A stretch of 64,000 nucleotides of DNA, taken from the NCBI RefSeq assembly GCF_000428945.1, contig NZ_AUAX01000030.1, positions 52,300 to 116,299 of the forward strand, read 5' to 3'. Each line of letters starts with the position of its first letter. The first letter of the stretch is position 1. The translations under genes and the position numbers were made by a program. Source of the stretch: Hamadaea tsunoensis DSM 44101. Lineage in GTDB: Bacteria > Actinomycetota > Actinomycetes > Mycobacteriales > Micromonosporaceae. The notes under the pieces are model-generated. The model saw nothing but the letters and a program-made list of their open reading frames with translations. It searched no databases and was not told the origin of the DNA. This document shows, one piece after another, positions 36,466-45,791 of the stretch.

Positions 36466-37164
36466 ATGAACTCCGCCCAGGTCGAAGCCAAGCTCCTCGT
36501 CGTCGAGGACGACCCCAACATCGTCGAACTGCTCAGCGCGAGCCTGCGGTTCGCCGGGTTCGAGGTGCGGACCGCGACGAGCGGCAGTGCCGGCGTGGCG
36601 AAGTTCAAGGAGGCCCGGCCGGACCTGGTCGTGCTGGACGTCATGCTGCCCGACCTCGACGGCTTCGAGGTCATCCGGCAGATGCGGGCCGAGGGCGTGC
36701 GTACGCCGGTGGTGTTCCTGACCGCCCGCGATGCGACCGAGGACAAGGTACGCGGCCTGACGCTGGGCGGGGACGACTACGTCACGAAGCCGTTCAGCCT
36801 GGAGGAGCTCACCGCGCGTATCCGGGCGGTGCTGCGCCGGACGGCGGGCGAGCAGGCGTCGCCGAAGCTGGCCTTCGCCGACCTGACCCTCGACGAGGAG
36901 ACCCACGAGGTCTACCGCGCCGGCAGCCTCGTGCAGCTCTCGCCGACCGAGTTCAAGCTGCTGCGCTACCTGATGCTCAACCCGAACCGGGTGCTGTCGA
37001 AGGCGCAGATCCTCGACCACGTCTGGAACTACGACTTCCGGGGCGACGACAACATCGTCGAGTCCTACATCTCCTACCTGCGGCGCAAGATCGACACTGT
37101 GCAGCCGCGGCTGATCCAGACGTTGCGGGGCGTCGGCTACGTGCTGCGTAGGCCGGCGGCGTGA
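36466..37164 (+). CDS. OmpR/MprA-family response regulator
   Basis: A 232-residue regulator: receiver domain with the acidic pocket EDD (14-16), phosphoacceptor Asp58 in VVLDVMLPD, FLTARD and YVTKPF; winged-helix output domain with LSPTEFKLLRYLMLNPNRVL and LRRKID. It precedes a histidine kinase by 7 bp and an HtrA protease gene follows, the order of the mycobacterial MprA-MprB-PepD envelope-stress system. It probably autoregulates through the TTCAG repeats 45-60 bp upstream. Confidence 0.92.
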   Translation: MNSAQVEAKLLVVEDDPNIVELLSASLRFAGFEVRTATSGSAGVAKFKEARPDLVVLDVMLPDLDGFEVIRQMRAEGVRTPVVFLTARDATEDKVRGLTLGGDDYVTKPFSLEELTARIRAVLRRTAGEQASPKLAFADLTLDEETHEVYRAGSLVQLSPTEFKLLRYLMLNPNRVLSKAQILDHVWNYDFRGDDNIVESYISYLRRKIDTVQPRLIQTLRGVGYVLRRPAA

Positions 37165-37171
37165 AAGCGCG

Positions 37172-38734
37172 ATGAAGAGCCTCCCCTCCAGCCTGCGCCA
37201 CCCCATCCGGAACAAACCGCTGCGCGTCAAGCTCATGGCGACGGTGCTCGTCCTGCTCGTCGCGGCGATGAGCCTGACCGGCGTGGCGAGCGTGGCGTTC
37301 CTGCGCAAGATCCTGCTGGCGGACACGGACGCCGCCCTCGCCGAGCAGAGCGCCAGCGTGTACGCGCAGGCGGACTACGCGGCGAAGCACGGGCAGACCC
37401 AGAGCGGGCTGAACCTCCCGTACAGCTACCTCTGCGTCGTGGAGGACCCGGACACGGGCAACAGCTGGCAGAAGATGTCGAGCGACTTCCACCTGACCGA
37501 GGCGCAGCTGCCGAACCTGCCGAGCCCGGCGGAGGCGACCAAGAACCTCGGCGAACCGTTCACCGTGGACTCCAACGGGGACCGTTCGCGCTGGCGGGTC
37601 GTCGCGGTCAAGCTGCCGCAGGGGCTGACGGCCCTCGTCGCCACCTCGCAGAGCGGCGTCGACGAGGCGGTCCAGAAGCTCATCACGATCAACCTGTTCG
37701 GCGGCATCTCCGTGCTGCTGTTCGCCGCCGCCATCGGCGCCGAGCTCATCCGGCGCAGCATGCGGCCGCTCTCCGCGATCGAGCGGACGGCCAGTTCCAT
37801 CGCGGACGGCGACCTCTCGCAGCGCGTACCGGATCCGGAACCGGAGAATCCGCGGCCGGTGACGGAAGTCGGTTCGCTGGCCCGCTCGCTGAACACCATG
37901 CTCGCCCAGATCGAGTCGGCGTTCACCGCCCAGGCCGCGTCCGAGGCGGCCGCCCGCAGCTCCGAGGAGCGGATGCGGCGCTTCATCGCGGACGCGTCGC
38001 ACGAACTGCGTACGCCGCTGACGACCATCCGGGGCTTCGCGGAGCTGTACCGGCAGGGCGCGGTGACGACACCCGAGCAGACCGCCGACGTCGTACGCCG
38101 GATCGAGAGCGAGGCCTCGCGGATGGGCCTGCTCGTCGAGGACCTGCTGCTGCTGGCCCGGCTCGACCGGGAGCGGCCGCTGAAACTGGCCCCGGTGGAA
38201 CTGCGCGTCCTGGCGAGCGAGGCCGTCGAGGCGGCCCGGGTGGTGGCCGCCGACCGGGACATCTCCCTGGTGACCGCGCCCGGGGCGGGCTCGCTGGTGG
38301 TCAGCGGGGACGACGCGAGACTGCGTCAGGTCATCGGCAATCTCGTCAGCAATGCTTTGACCCACACTCCCGCGGGTACGCCGGTCACCGTGCGGTTGGC
38401 CAAGGACGTACGCGAGGACGGCGCCGACGCCGTGATCGAGGTGCTCGACCGGGGTCCGGGGCTCAGCCCCGAACAGCAGGACCGGGTGTTCGAGCGGTTC
38501 TACCGGGCCGATCCTGCGCGTACGCGACGCTCCGACGGGACGGTCAGCACCGGTCTCGGGCTCGCCATCGTGGCCGCCCTGGTCGCTGCGCACAACGGCA
38601 CCGTGGAGGTCGAGTCCGAGCCGGGCGTGGGCGCGACCTTCCGCGTACGCCTGCCGCTGGACGGGACCGCCGAGGAAGCCGACGAACACGACGAGACCGA
38701 CGAGTACGCCGAAACCCCGCAAGACGCGCAATAG
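37172..38734 (+). CDS. Membrane sensor histidine kinase
   Basis: A 520-residue kinase: TM1 (about 20-44), an extracytoplasmic sensor of about 130 residues, TM2 (about 178-200), HAMP, HisKA with FIDASHELRTPLTT-type H-box (FIADASHELRTPL), and HATPase with GNLVSNALTHT, LDRGPGLS and GTGLG-like STGLGLAIV. Partner of the preceding regulator. The acidic C-terminal tail (EEADEHDETDEYAE) is unusual. Confidence 0.94.
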   Translation: MKSLPSSLRHPIRNKPLRVKLMATVLVLLVAAMSLTGVASVAFLRKILLADTDAALAEQSASVYAQADYAAKHGQTQSGLNLPYSYLCVVEDPDTGNSWQKMSSDFHLTEAQLPNLPSPAEATKNLGEPFTVDSNGDRSRWRVVAVKLPQGLTALVATSQSGVDEAVQKLITINLFGGISVLLFAAAIGAELIRRSMRPLSAIERTASSIADGDLSQRVPDPEPENPRPVTEVGSLARSLNTMLAQIESAFTAQAASEAAARSSEERMRRFIADASHELRTPLTTIRGFAELYRQGAVTTPEQTADVVRRIESEASRMGLLVEDLLLLARLDRERPLKLAPVELRVLASEAVEAARVVAADRDISLVTAPGAGSLVVSGDDARLRQVIGNLVSNALTHTPAGTPVTVRLAKDVREDGADAVIEVLDRGPGLSPEQQDRVFERFYRADPARTRRSDGTVSTGLGLAIVAALVAAHNGTVEVESEPGVGATFRVRLPLDGTAEEADEHDETDEYAETPQDAQ

Positions 38735-38751
38735 TGAGTTTGCGATTCACA

Positions 38752-38765
38752 GCTGAACTTCAGCC
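38752..38765. promoter_or_regulatory. TTCAGCC box upstream of htrA
   Basis: GCTGA-ACT-TCAGC inverted repeat (38752-38764) containing CTTCAGCC, which resembles CTTTCAGCC in front of the response regulator gene. Candidate shared binding site, about 45 bp before htrA. Confidence 0.4.
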
Positions 38766-38808
38766 AGGCCCAAGTCACGCGCAAGAAATATCCGGAAGAG
38801 TCATTGAC

Positions 38809-40221
38809 ATGAGCGAGCCGCAGAGCAGCAACAACGAATCGGCCGAGGACCGGCCGAAGATCGAAAACCCGTACGCCGCGCCCTCTGCGGAAGAGGCGTG
38901 GCGTCGCCCGGGCACCCCGCCGGGCACCACACCGGCGACCGCGCCGACGGCAGGACCGGCCGCGTACGCTCCCGGTGCCGCGACTCCGTCCGGAGCGGCC
39001 GTGCCGCAGCCCGCGTACGCGGCTCCCGCGGGCCCGCCGTCCGGCGGCTACCCGAGCTACCCGACGTATCCGACGAGCGGGGCGGCCGGCGCGACGACGA
39101 CCATGCCGCAGGCACCGGCCACCGGGGCTCCGATGTGGACTCCGCCGGGCTCGGACCTGCCGCCGAACTCGCCGTACGCTCAGCGGAACCCGGAGCGTCG
39201 GCGTTCCTTGATGCGGATCGTGGCCGGCGTCGCCGCGGCCGGCATCATCGCGCTCTGCTCCGCCGTGGCGGGTGGCGTCGTGGGCGCCGCGATCGTGGAC
39301 AAGAACCCGACCCAGACGATCACGAAGACCGTGAACGCCGCCCCGGCGGTCGACCGCTCCTCGCTCGCGAACATCGCCGACAAGGTGAGCCCGAGCGTCG
39401 TGTCGATCACCACCGAGCAGGGCGAGGGCTCCGGCGTCGTCTACAGCGCGGACGGCTACATCGTCACCAACAACCACGTGGTGGCGACCGCCCAGGGCAA
39501 CACGGTGACGGTGGTCTTCTCCGACGGCTCGAAGTCGTCGGCCACGATCGTCGGCACCGACGCGAAGTACGACCTCGCCGTCATCAAGACCGACAAGACC
39601 GGCCTCACCGCGGCGAAGTTCGGCAAGAGCGCGGACGTCCGCATCGGCGACACCGTCCTGGCCATCGGCAGCCCGCTGGGCCTGCAGGGCTCGGTCACCG
39701 CCGGCATCATCAGCGCCGAGGACCGCACCATCCAGGTCGAGAGCAACTCCTCGATGTCCGGCCTGCTGCAGACCGACGCCCCGATCAACCCGGGCAACTC
39801 CGGCGGCGCGCTGGTCAACACCAACAGCGAGGTCATCGGCATCAACTCCTCGATCGCCACGAACGGCGGCAGCGAGGGCAACATCGGCATCGGCTTCGCG
39901 ATCCCGAGCGACCGGGTGGCCTCCGTCGCCCAGCAGCTCATCAAGGGCGAGAAGGTCCAGCACCCGTACCTGGGCGTGCAGGCGGCCGACAACAGCTCCG
40001 GCGGCGCCACGCTCGCGAAGATCGTGGCCGGGGGAGCCGCCGAGAAGGCCGGCCTCCAGCAGGGCGACGTCATCACCAAGTTCGGCGACGCGACGATCAA
40101 CGGCGCCGACGACCTCGTCAGCGCGGTGCAGTCGCACAACGCCGGCGACAAGGTGACCGTCGAGTACAAGCGGAACGGACAGGCGAGCACGGCAACCGTG
40201 GAGCTGGGTTCGGCGTCCTAA
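38809..40221 (+). CDS. HtrA/DegP-like membrane serine protease with PDZ domain
   Basis: A 470-residue S1C protease. A Pro/Ala/Tyr-rich cytosolic region (1-125) is followed by one membrane helix (about 135-160), the protease domain with triad His (TNNHVVA), Asp (KYDLAVIK) and Ser (NPGNSGGALV), and a C-terminal PDZ domain (about 375-465). It would degrade misfolded envelope proteins. ATG 38809 has GGAAGAG upstream. Located behind the two-component pair like PepD in mycobacteria. Confidence 0.94.
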   Translation: MSEPQSSNNESAEDRPKIENPYAAPSAEEAWRRPGTPPGTTPATAPTAGPAAYAPGAATPSGAAVPQPAYAAPAGPPSGGYPSYPTYPTSGAAGATTTMPQAPATGAPMWTPPGSDLPPNSPYAQRNPERRRSLMRIVAGVAAAGIIALCSAVAGGVVGAAIVDKNPTQTITKTVNAAPAVDRSSLANIADKVSPSVVSITTEQGEGSGVVYSADGYIVTNNHVVATAQGNTVTVVFSDGSKSSATIVGTDAKYDLAVIKTDKTGLTAAKFGKSADVRIGDTVLAIGSPLGLQGSVTAGIISAEDRTIQVESNSSMSGLLQTDAPINPGNSGGALVNTNSEVIGINSSIATNGGSEGNIGIGFAIPSDRVASVAQQLIKGEKVQHPYLGVQAADNSSGGATLAKIVAGGAAEKAGLQQGDVITKFGDATINGADDLVSAVQSHNAGDKVTVEYKRNGQASTATVELGSAS

Positions 40222-40226
40222 TACCG

Positions 40227-40247
40227 AAGCCCTCCACGAGGGGGCTT
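40227..40247 (+). terminator. Probable terminator of htrA
   Basis: AAGCCCTC (40227-40234) pairs with GAGGGGGCTT (40238-40247) with two bulged G residues. No T run. Confidence 0.45.
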
Positions 40248-40286
40248 GGCGCAAGCCGCAGCAAGTTGGCGCAAGCCGCAGCAAGT
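40246..40286. repeat. 20-bp tandem duplication between htrA and chitinase
   Basis: TTGGCGCAAGCCGCAGCAAG occurs twice in tandem (40246-40265, 40266-40285). The rest of the 303-bp gap holds no gene; bases 40290-40470 show nothing recognisable. Confidence 0.85.
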
Positions 40287-40473
40287 CGCACAAAAGCTTC
40301 ACACCTCCTCCCCATGTGGGCGGCGGGTGGCGGAGGGGCCGAGGGGGTTGGCTCTCCGTCATCCGCCGCCCTCCTTCTTGTCGCCCACCGTCCAGGTTGG
40401 ATGGACGGCGTACGCGCCGAGCAGGGGTCCGAGACTTCGATGAGCACCTCTTGCGTGACGGAGGCCACAGGCT

Positions 40474-40506
40474 GTTAACTATTAGCAAAGTTTGCTAATA
40501 ATTAAC
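40474..40506. promoter_or_regulatory. AT-rich 33-bp palindrome before chitinase, candidate operator
   Basis: GTTAACTATTAGCAAA (40474-40489) and TTTGCTAATAATTAAC (40491-40506) are inverted with one mismatch around the G at 40490. It is strikingly AT-rich for this genome and ends 18 bp before the chitinase start. Its TTAGCAAA half-site recalls operators of ROK-type sugar repressors, but no such gene is in the window. Confidence 0.6.
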
Positions 40507-40524
40507 CCCAGCAGGAGCGTGTCC

Positions 40525-43185
40525 ATGCGACGCAAACCCCTACTCCCGCTTGTCACCGCGCTGGTGACCGGGCTGACCGCGACGGGCCTCGCGCTCGCGG
40601 TCTCCGGCACCGCGCACTCGGCCACCGACAACTCCGTCTGCCGCCCCGACGGTCTCGCGACCACGGCCGGGGTGGCGGTTCCTTACTGCGCGGCGTACGA
40701 CGCCAACGGGCGCGAGATGATGGGCGCCGACCACTCCCGCCGGATCATCGGCTACTTCACCGGCTGGCGGACGGGCAAGGACGGCGCGCCGGCGTACCTG
40801 GTCAACCAGATCCCGTGGACCAAGGTCACCCACATCAACTACGCCTTCGCCCACGTCGACGGCTCGAACAAGATCTCCGTCGGTACGCCGACCGCCGCCA
40901 ACAACGCCGCCGTCAACATGACCTGGCCGGGCGTGGCCGGTGCCGAGATGGACCCGTCGTACTCGTACACGGGCCACTTCAACCTGCTGAACAAGTACAA
41001 GAAGGCCAACCCGAACGTCAAGACGCTGATCAGCGTCGGCGGCTGGGCCGAGACGGGCGGGTTCTTCGACGACAGCGGCAACCGGATCGACTCCGGCGGC
41101 TTCTACCGCATGACGACCAACGCCGACGGGTCGGTCAACACGGCCGGTATCAACGCCTTCGCCGATTCGGTCGTCACGTTCCTGCGCCAGTACGGGTTCA
41201 ACGGCGTGGACATCGACTACGAGTACCCGACGTCCAACAACGACGCCGGCAACCCGCTGGACTTCACCCAGGCCAACGCCCGCCGGGCCGGCCTGAACAA
41301 GTCGTACAACACGCTGATGAAGACGCTGCGGGAGAAGCTGGACACCGCGGCGGCGGCGGACGGCAAGTACTACATGCTCACCGTCGCGGCCCCGGCCTCG
41401 GGCTGGCTGCTGCGCGGCGAGGAGGCGTTCCAGGCCACGCAGTACCTGGACTACATCAACATCATGTCGTACGACCTGCACGGCGCCTGGAACCAGTACG
41501 TCGGCCCGAACGCGTCGCTCTACGACAACGGCGACGACGCCGAACTCGCGGCAGCGGGGGTGTACGGCGCGTACCAGAACATCGGGTACCTCAACACGGA
41601 CTGGGCGTACCACTACTTCCGGGGCGCGGTGCAGTCCGGCCGGATCAACATCGGCGTGCCGTACTACACGCGCGGCTTCCGCAACGTCACCGGCGGCACC
41701 AACGGCCTGTGGGGCAAGGCGGCCAAGACCGCCAACTGTCCCGCCGGTACGCAGAGCCCCTGCGGCGACGGCGCGGTCGGCATCGACAATCTGTGGCACG
41801 ACACGGACACCAGCGGCAAGGAGGAGCCGGCCGGCTCGAACCCGATGTGGCACGCGAAGAACCTGGAGAACGGGATCACTCCGGACTACCTGGCCGCGTA
41901 CGGGCTGACGCCGGCGACCGACCCGGACGACACGCTGACCGGGACCTACACCCGCAACTACTCGTCCGCCCTCGTGGCGCCGTGGCTCTGGAACAGCACC
42001 AAGAAGGTGTTCCTGTCCACCGAGGACGAGCAGTCGATCGGGACCAAGGCCGACTACATCGTGAACAAAGGCATCGGCGGCATCATGATCTGGGAGCTCG
42101 CCGGCGACTACCAGTTCGACTCCGCCAAGGGCGAGTACGTCATGGGCAACACGCTCACGAATCTCGCGTACGACAAGTTCAAGGTCGCGCCCGCGTACGG
42201 GGCGAGCCGGGCGAACAGCACGATGCCCAGCACGGTGCTGAACGTCGGGGTGACGCTGACCGGCTTCGCGCTCGGCGACGCGAACTACCCGATCAACCCG
42301 CACCTGACCCTCACCAACAACTCGGCGGTGACGATCACCGGCGGCTCGAAGCTGGAGTTCGACTACGGCACCTCGGCGCCGAGCAACATGACGCAGCAGA
42401 GCGGCTGGACGATGAGCGTCACGGCCGGGCACACCGGCAGCAACATCGGCGGCCTGAAGGGCGACTTCCACCACGCCACGGTCACGATCCCGAGCTACCT
42501 GTCGATCGCGCCCGGCGCCTCGGCGGAGGTCGTGCTCAACTACGTCCTGCCGATCGCGTCCCCGTCCAACTACAAGCTGACCGTCGGCACCACCACGTAC
42601 GCGCTCAGCGTCGACAACCCGCGCGGCGGGACGGTGGCTTCCCCCAGTGCCACCGTGACCGTGTCGCCCTCGGTGTCGGTGTCCACCTCCGCGTCCACCT
42701 CGCCGTCCCCGTCGCCCTCGGTCTCCGTGCCGGGCTGCACGGCGGCGGCCTGGGTGGCGGCGACGGCGTACAACGGCGGTGCGGTGGTGTCCTACAACGG
42801 CCACCAGTACACCGCCAAGTGGTGGACGCAGGGCAACCAGCCCGACCTGAACACCGGCGACGGCAAGCCGTGGACGGACAACGGGCCGTGCGGCCCGACG
42901 ACCTCCGCGTCCCCGTCGGCCTCCCCCTCGGCGTCCCCGTCGCGGTCGGCCTCGCCGTCCCCGTCGGTGTCGCCGTCGGCTTCCCCGTCGGTCAGCCCCT
43001 CCAGGTCCGCATCGCCGTCGCCGTCCACGACCGGGTCCTACCCGGCCTGGGTGGCGGGGCACGCGTACGCGGCGGGTGACCTCGTCACCTATGGCGGGCA
43101 CACGTACAAGTGCCTCCAGCCGCACACCTCCCTGGTGGGCTGGGAACCGCCGAACGTCCCGGCGCTGTGGCAACTGATCAGCTGA
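40525..43185 (+). CDS. Secreted GH18 chitinase with two C-terminal chitin-binding modules
   Basis: An 886-residue exoenzyme. Signal peptide MRRKPLLPLVTALVTG to AHSA (about 1-33); GH18 catalytic barrel (about 65-560) with FNGVDIDYEYP (catalytic Glu233); an Ig-like or CBM2-like beta domain (about 565-700); Ser/Pro linkers; and two CBM5/12 modules (AWVAATAYNGGAVVSYNGH; AWVAGHAYAAGDLVTYGGH). The linkers are low-complexity PSASPS repeats. GGAG lies 8 nt before ATG 40525. It would hydrolyse chitin outside the cell. Confidence 0.95.
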   Translation: MRRKPLLPLVTALVTGLTATGLALAVSGTAHSATDNSVCRPDGLATTAGVAVPYCAAYDANGREMMGADHSRRIIGYFTGWRTGKDGAPAYLVNQIPWTKVTHINYAFAHVDGSNKISVGTPTAANNAAVNMTWPGVAGAEMDPSYSYTGHFNLLNKYKKANPNVKTLISVGGWAETGGFFDDSGNRIDSGGFYRMTTNADGSVNTAGINAFADSVVTFLRQYGFNGVDIDYEYPTSNNDAGNPLDFTQANARRAGLNKSYNTLMKTLREKLDTAAAADGKYYMLTVAAPASGWLLRGEEAFQATQYLDYINIMSYDLHGAWNQYVGPNASLYDNGDDAELAAAGVYGAYQNIGYLNTDWAYHYFRGAVQSGRINIGVPYYTRGFRNVTGGTNGLWGKAAKTANCPAGTQSPCGDGAVGIDNLWHDTDTSGKEEPAGSNPMWHAKNLENGITPDYLAAYGLTPATDPDDTLTGTYTRNYSSALVAPWLWNSTKKVFLSTEDEQSIGTKADYIVNKGIGGIMIWELAGDYQFDSAKGEYVMGNTLTNLAYDKFKVAPAYGASRANSTMPSTVLNVGVTLTGFALGDANYPINPHLTLTNNSAVTITGGSKLEFDYGTSAPSNMTQQSGWTMSVTAGHTGSNIGGLKGDFHHATVTIPSYLSIAPGASAEVVLNYVLPIASPSNYKLTVGTTTYALSVDNPRGGTVASPSATVTVSPSVSVSTSASTSPSPSPSVSVPGCTAAAWVAATAYNGGAVVSYNGHQYTAKWWTQGNQPDLNTGDGKPWTDNGPCGPTTSASPSASPSASPSRSASPSPSVSPSASPSVSPSRSASPSPSTTGSYPAWVAGHAYAAGDLVTYGGHTYKCLQPHTSLVGWEPPNVPALWQLIS

Positions 43186-43188
43186 TCG

Positions 43189-43243
43189 GGTGAAGACGTG
43201 GGGTGTCCGCCCAACCAGGGCCGGGCGGGCGCCCCACTTCACC
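43189..43243 (+). terminator. Terminator of the chitinase gene
   Basis: GGTGAAG...GTGGGG...CCGCCC (43189-43212) pairs with GGGCGGGCGCCCCACTTCACC-side bases (43223-43243); a long hairpin without a T run, common in this group. Confidence 0.65.
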
Positions 43244-43345
43244 GGTGCTGATCGGTGATGGAACTTTCGCCGTACTTCATCCGCACTTGCCGCCGGAGCC
43301 CCATGAGGTTCACGATGTTGGTCAGGACCGATCTCCGAGCCGCGA

Positions 43346-44545
43346 GTGTGGGATGTGATAGAGACCCGGGCGTTGACCAAGGCCTATGGACGCCGCGTGG
43401 TGGTGGATGCGGTGTCGATGTCGGTCGCGTCCGGTGAGTTCGTCGTGCTGCTCGGCCCCTCGGGGTGCGGCAAGTCGACCATCCTGCGCATGATCGCCGG
43501 GCTGGAGGAGCCCACCTCCGGCCACGTGCTCATCAACGGCGACGACGCGGACGAGCTGACCGCGCGGGAGCGCGGCATCGCCATGGTGTTCCAGGACTTC
43601 GCGCTCTACCCGCACCTCACCGCCCGGGAGAACATCGCGATGCCGCTGCGCGTCGGGCACACCGGCAGCGGCAGCCTCACCGAGGACCTCAAGCGGGTGG
43701 AGCAGGTGGCGGGCTACCTCGGCGTCGCCGACCTGCTCGACCGCCGGCCGCATCAGCTCTCCGGCGGCCAGGCGCAGCGCGTCGCGGTCGCCCGCGCGAT
43801 CGTCCGCCACCCGCGCGCCTTCCTGCTCGACGAGCCACTGTCGCAAGTGGACGCCCACCTGCGGCAGGCGCTGCGCGCCGAGATCGCCCGGCTCGCCAAG
43901 CGGCTGCGGGTCACCACCCTCTACGTGACCCACGACCAGGTCGAGGCGCTCACGCTGGCCGACCGCATCGTCGTCATGGAAAGCGGCGTCGTACGCCAGA
44001 TCGGCACGCCCGCGCAGGTGCGTACCGATCCGGACGACGTGTTCGTGGCGGGCTTCGTGGGCGCCGCGCGGACGACCCTCGTGCAGGGCGCGGTCTACTT
44101 CGGACGGTCCGGGGCCGTGCTGGACCTCGGCTCCCAGGCGCTCGGCGGGATCGCCACGCTGCCCGCCCAGCACACCGACCGGGTGACGGTCGCGCTGCGT
44201 ACGGACGCGTTGCGGGCCGTGCCGGTCGACGCGCCGGGGCCGGTGCTGCGCGGTCGCGTCGCCTTCGTCGAGGACCTCGGCTCCGAACTGCTCGTGCACG
44301 TCTCGACCGACCTCGTCGGGGTGCCAGCCGCGTTCTCGACCACGGACGCCACCCGGGCCATCCCGCGCCAGCGGATCTCCCGCGAGGACTACGAGGAGCC
44401 GTTCGGCGAGCTGGTGGTACGCGTACCGGCGGGGCAGCGGCCGTCCGTCGGGGCGGCGTTCGCCGTCGAGGTCGACCTGGACCGGGTCTTCCTGTTCGAC
44501 CGGGCCGGGTGCCGGCTGCGCCCCGAGAACGCGCCGCGGTCCTAG
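43346..44545 (+). CDS. MalK/MsiK-like ABC transporter ATPase
   Basis: A 399-residue ATPase with a C-terminal regulatory extension. Walker A GPSGCGKST, signature LSGGQAQR, Walker B AFLLDEPLSQ and the switch YVTHDQ are intact; residues about 240-395 form the TOBE-type beta domain of sugar-importer ATPases. No permease or binding protein gene is adjacent, as with shared ATPases such as MsiK, so it may energise several sugar importers, possibly for chito-oligosaccharides. GTG 43346 or GTG 43355 start. Confidence 0.85.
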   Translation: MWDVIETRALTKAYGRRVVVDAVSMSVASGEFVVLLGPSGCGKSTILRMIAGLEEPTSGHVLINGDDADELTARERGIAMVFQDFALYPHLTARENIAMPLRVGHTGSGSLTEDLKRVEQVAGYLGVADLLDRRPHQLSGGQAQRVAVARAIVRHPRAFLLDEPLSQVDAHLRQALRAEIARLAKRLRVTTLYVTHDQVEALTLADRIVVMESGVVRQIGTPAQVRTDPDDVFVAGFVGAARTTLVQGAVYFGRSGAVLDLGSQALGGIATLPAQHTDRVTVALRTDALRAVPVDAPGPVLRGRVAFVEDLGSELLVHVSTDLVGVPAAFSTTDATRAIPRQRISREDYEEPFGELVVRVPAGQRPSVGAAFAVEVDLDRVFLFDRAGCRLRPENAPRS

Positions 44546-44546
44546 C

Positions 44547-45287
44547 TCAGGGTGCCGAGAATCCGGCGTCGGTGAAGATCGCCTGCGACTCCGCCGAGGA
44601 CAGGAACTCCAGGAACGACTTCGCCCCGGCCGGATTGGGCGCCTTCGGAACGGTGCTGACCAGGACGTCGTTCGAGGTCGCGGCCGCCTCCGGGAACTCG
44701 ACGGAGTCGGTCTGCCCGATCGCGGCGATCGCGTCCGTCTTGTAGACGATGGCGGCGTCGACGTCCCCGACGGCCAGCAGCTGGATCGCCGCCGTGGTGC
44801 TCGCCTGCATCATCGGGTGGGCCAGGGTCACGCCGGCCTTCGTGAGCAGGTCGGCGGCGGCCGTCCCGCAGGGGCTGGGAACCGAGCAGAGCGCCACTTT
44901 CCGCGTACGCAGGTCAGCAAGATCATTGATTTTGAGGGGATTGTCCGGGGTGACCGCGATGACGAGCTTGTTGTGCCCGAACAGGCGCGGTTGGAGGCCC
45001 TGGACCGCGGACATCGTGGCGGGGGAGGTGGCCGCGAGGACGTCCGCGGGCGCGCCGGCGTTGATCTGCTCGGTGAGATCCTCGGGCATCGCCGTCGTGA
45101 CGACGACGTGCGTGCCGGGGTGGGTCTTCTCGAACCGGCCGGCCAGCCGGTGGATGACGCCGTCGAGCGACGGCGCGGCGTAGACGTTGATCTTGCCGTC
45201 GTTGTCGCGCTCGGGACCGGGCGCGCCGCAGGCACCGAGCGCCACGGCCGCGACGGCGAGCAGCGTCGCCACCACCCGGCGCTTCAC
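44547..45287 (-). CDS. modA: Molybdate ABC transporter substrate-binding lipoprotein
   Basis: A 246-residue lipoprotein: signal MKRRVVATLLAVAAVALGAC with lipobox Cys20, then a two-lobed binding fold (NVYAAPSLDGVIHRLA, INAGAPADVLAATSPATM, DAAIVYKTDA) typical of ModA. GTG 45287 overlaps the stop of the TOBE regulator gene (GTGA). No modB permease or modC ATPase follows: the gene ends 1 bp from the convergent MalK-like gene. Confidence 0.88.
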   Translation of the reverse strand: MKRRVVATLLAVAAVALGACGAPGPERDNDGKINVYAAPSLDGVIHRLAGRFEKTHPGTHVVVTTAMPEDLTEQINAGAPADVLAATSPATMSAVQGLQPRLFGHNKLVIAVTPDNPLKINDLADLRTRKVALCSVPSPCGTAAADLLTKAGVTLAHPMMQASTTAAIQLLAVGDVDAAIVYKTDAIAAIGQTDSVEFPEAAATSNDVLVSTVPKAPNPAGAKSFLEFLSSAESQAIFTDAGFSAP

Positions 45288-45673
45288 GGGCGCTCCACCA
45301 CGACGGTCGTGGACTTCACGACGGCGACGGCCAGCGAGCCGACCTCGAGGTTGAGCTCGTCGACGGCCTCCCGGCTCATCAGCGAGACGATCCGGAACGG
45401 GCCGGCCTGGATGTCCACCTGTGCCATCACTCCGTCCTTGGCGATCGAGGTCACGATGCCGCGCAGCCGGTTGCGGGCCGAGGAGCGGCTGGACCGTTCA
45501 TCAGGGTCGGCGGCGAGCGTACGCGCGAACGCGGCCAGCGCGCGCCCCTCGATCACGCGGTGGCCGTGGTCGGCCCGGTCCGCGGGCAGGCGGCCGCCGT
45601 CCACCCAGCGGCGTACCGTGTCGGGGCTCACGCCGAGCAGGTCGGCGGCCTCACCGATGCGAAAGACGGTCAT
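45284..45673 (-). CDS. HTH-TOBE molybdate-responsive regulator
   Basis: A 129-residue protein with an N-terminal MerR-like helix-turn-helix (IGEAADLLGVSPDTVRRWVDG) and a C-terminal TOBE (molbindin) domain with SARNRLRGIVTSI and MSREAVDELNL. Such fusions sense molybdate or tungstate and control mod genes. First gene of a two-gene operon with modA. ATG 45673. Confidence 0.88.
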   Translation of the reverse strand: MTVFRIGEAADLLGVSPDTVRRWVDGGRLPADRADHGHRVIEGRALAAFARTLAADPDERSSRSSARNRLRGIVTSIAKDGVMAQVDIQAGPFRIVSLMSREAVDELNLEVGSLAVAVVKSTTVVVERP

Positions 45674-45791
45674 CGCCGGGCACTCTATCTCGTGCGGCTG
45701 CCGAATCCCGGCCCGCACGTGCTTCCGGCCGGCGTACAACGCCCGGATCACCGGGTAAAAGTGCTGGTCACGTCCGTGTACGGTGATCAGC

